In this document: positions 20,781 through 21,072 of the stretch, one piece after another
Numbering within the stretch: the stretch's first letter is position 1
Layout of the letters: the number at the start of each line of letters is the position of its first letter
Assembly: GCA_035319765.1 (NCBI GenBank)
Contig: DATHCB010000121.1
Coordinates: 1-21,072 of the forward strand
Source of the DNA: DATHCB01 sp035319765
GTDB taxonomy: Archaea; Thermoproteota; Bathyarchaeia; Bathyarchaeales; SOJC01
DNA: 21,072 nucleotides
Direction: 5' to 3'
Translations under genes and position numbers: made by a program
Notes under the pieces: model-generated
Seen by the model: only the letters and a program-made list of their open reading frames with translations
What the model was told of the DNA's origin: nothing
Database searches by the model: none

Positions 20781-21072
20781 ATGCCAGATCAGCTACCTTA
20801 CATGTTGCCATTGATCTTCGGCTTATGTATAGCTGTAATGACGTTCATTTACTGGTTTGGCGGAAAAATATCGGAAAAAAACCAAAAAACAAGTCAACCT
20901 GGAAAGACCGCACCGTACGCCTGCGGAGAAGACCTGCCAGCCGAAGAGTTGAAGGTGGATTTGGACAGGTTCTTCATTTTTGCAGTTTATTTTCTTATTT
21001 TTGACGTGTTCGCGTTCATTCTTGCCACATCATTTAACACGCTTGGTTTGATTCCCTTGACTTACACGTTAA
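20781..21072 (+). CDS. nuoA: Complex I subunit A (NuoA/FpoA type), 3' end outside window
   Basis: The frame starts with ATG at 20781, preceded by AAAAAGGA (20763-20770), and is still open at the end of the window after 97 codons. The first hydrophobic helix (about 6-25) is followed by a polar loop, the P-Y-A-C-G-E motif (NuoA hallmark Y-x-C-G), and R-F-F-I-F-A-V-Y-F-L-I-F-D-V, the conserved second helix with the invariant Asp. The glutamate that normally follows in bacterial NuoA (F-D-V-E) is phenylalanine here, as may be common in Fpo-type subunits. NuoA anchors the membrane arm next to NuoH. Being first and divergent, it is likely followed outside the window by nuoB, C, D, H and I. Confidence 0.92.
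   Translation, partial: MPDQLPYMLPLIFGLCIAVMTFIYWFGGKISEKNQKTSQPGKTAPYACGEDLPAEELKVDLDRFFIFAVYFLIFDVFAFILATSFNTLGLIPLTYTL

Noticed and set aside
1..21072. CRISPR arrays, insertion sequences, prophage genes, toxin-antitoxin pairs
   Set aside because: No regularly spaced repeats, no transposase or phage structural motifs and no recognisable toxin family were seen on either strand.

Overview
The window is archaeal, most likely from an uncultivated TACK lineage such as Bathyarchaeia. The evidence is a CTP-dependent riboflavin kinase, an archaeal 4-demethylwyosine synthase (Taw1), a translin-family nuclease, an archaeal inositol-1-phosphate synthase, heterodisulfide-reductase-like proteins, a complex I of Fpo/Mrp flavour, many TTG/GTG starts and TATA-type promoters. 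The taxonomic label is inference, as no rRNA is present.

Layout. 1-2294: the 3' end of an ADP-forming acyl-CoA synthetase overlaps tail-to-tail with riboflavin kinase; a conserved-looking unknown gene (121 aa) and inositol-1-phosphate synthase follow, divergently transcribed. 2295-3964: a gene-poor islet with a (CG)10 tract, a few small or decayed ORFs, a four-cysteine zinc protein, and a duplicated pair of small proteins of which the first is membrane-anchored. 3965-7469: Taw1, a 64-aa unknown protein, then a tight three-gene unit translin nuclease, endonuclease V, HD phosphohydrolase. 7466-14684 (minus strand): a seven-gene operon read right to left, starting with an HdrC-GltD fusion, then an HdrA-MvhD fusion, then the four subunits of a 2-oxoacid:ferredoxin oxidoreductase (KorD, A, B, C) and a YfcE-type phosphodiesterase. 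14815-21072: complex I membrane genes nuoJ (split in two), K, N, L, M on the minus strand, with nuoA starting divergently on the plus strand and leaving the window.

How the genes may work together. Kor oxidises 2-oxoacids to acyl-CoA and reduced ferredoxin. ADP-forming acyl-CoA synthetase can recover ATP from the CoA thioester. The HdrC-GltD and HdrA-MvhD fusions, co-transcribed with Kor, carry flavins, an NAD(P)H site and many Fe-S clusters, and look like the core of a flavin-based electron bifurcating or confurcating complex exchanging electrons between ferredoxin, NAD(P)H and an unidentified partner. The neighbouring complex I can use reduced ferredoxin, or a carrier charged by the Hdr-like complex, to pump ions. 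The most interesting candidates are this Kor-HdrA/MvhD-HdrC/GltD operon, which has no HdrB, and unusual charge changes at conserved positions in the three antiporter-like subunits (notably Glu to Lys in NuoL).
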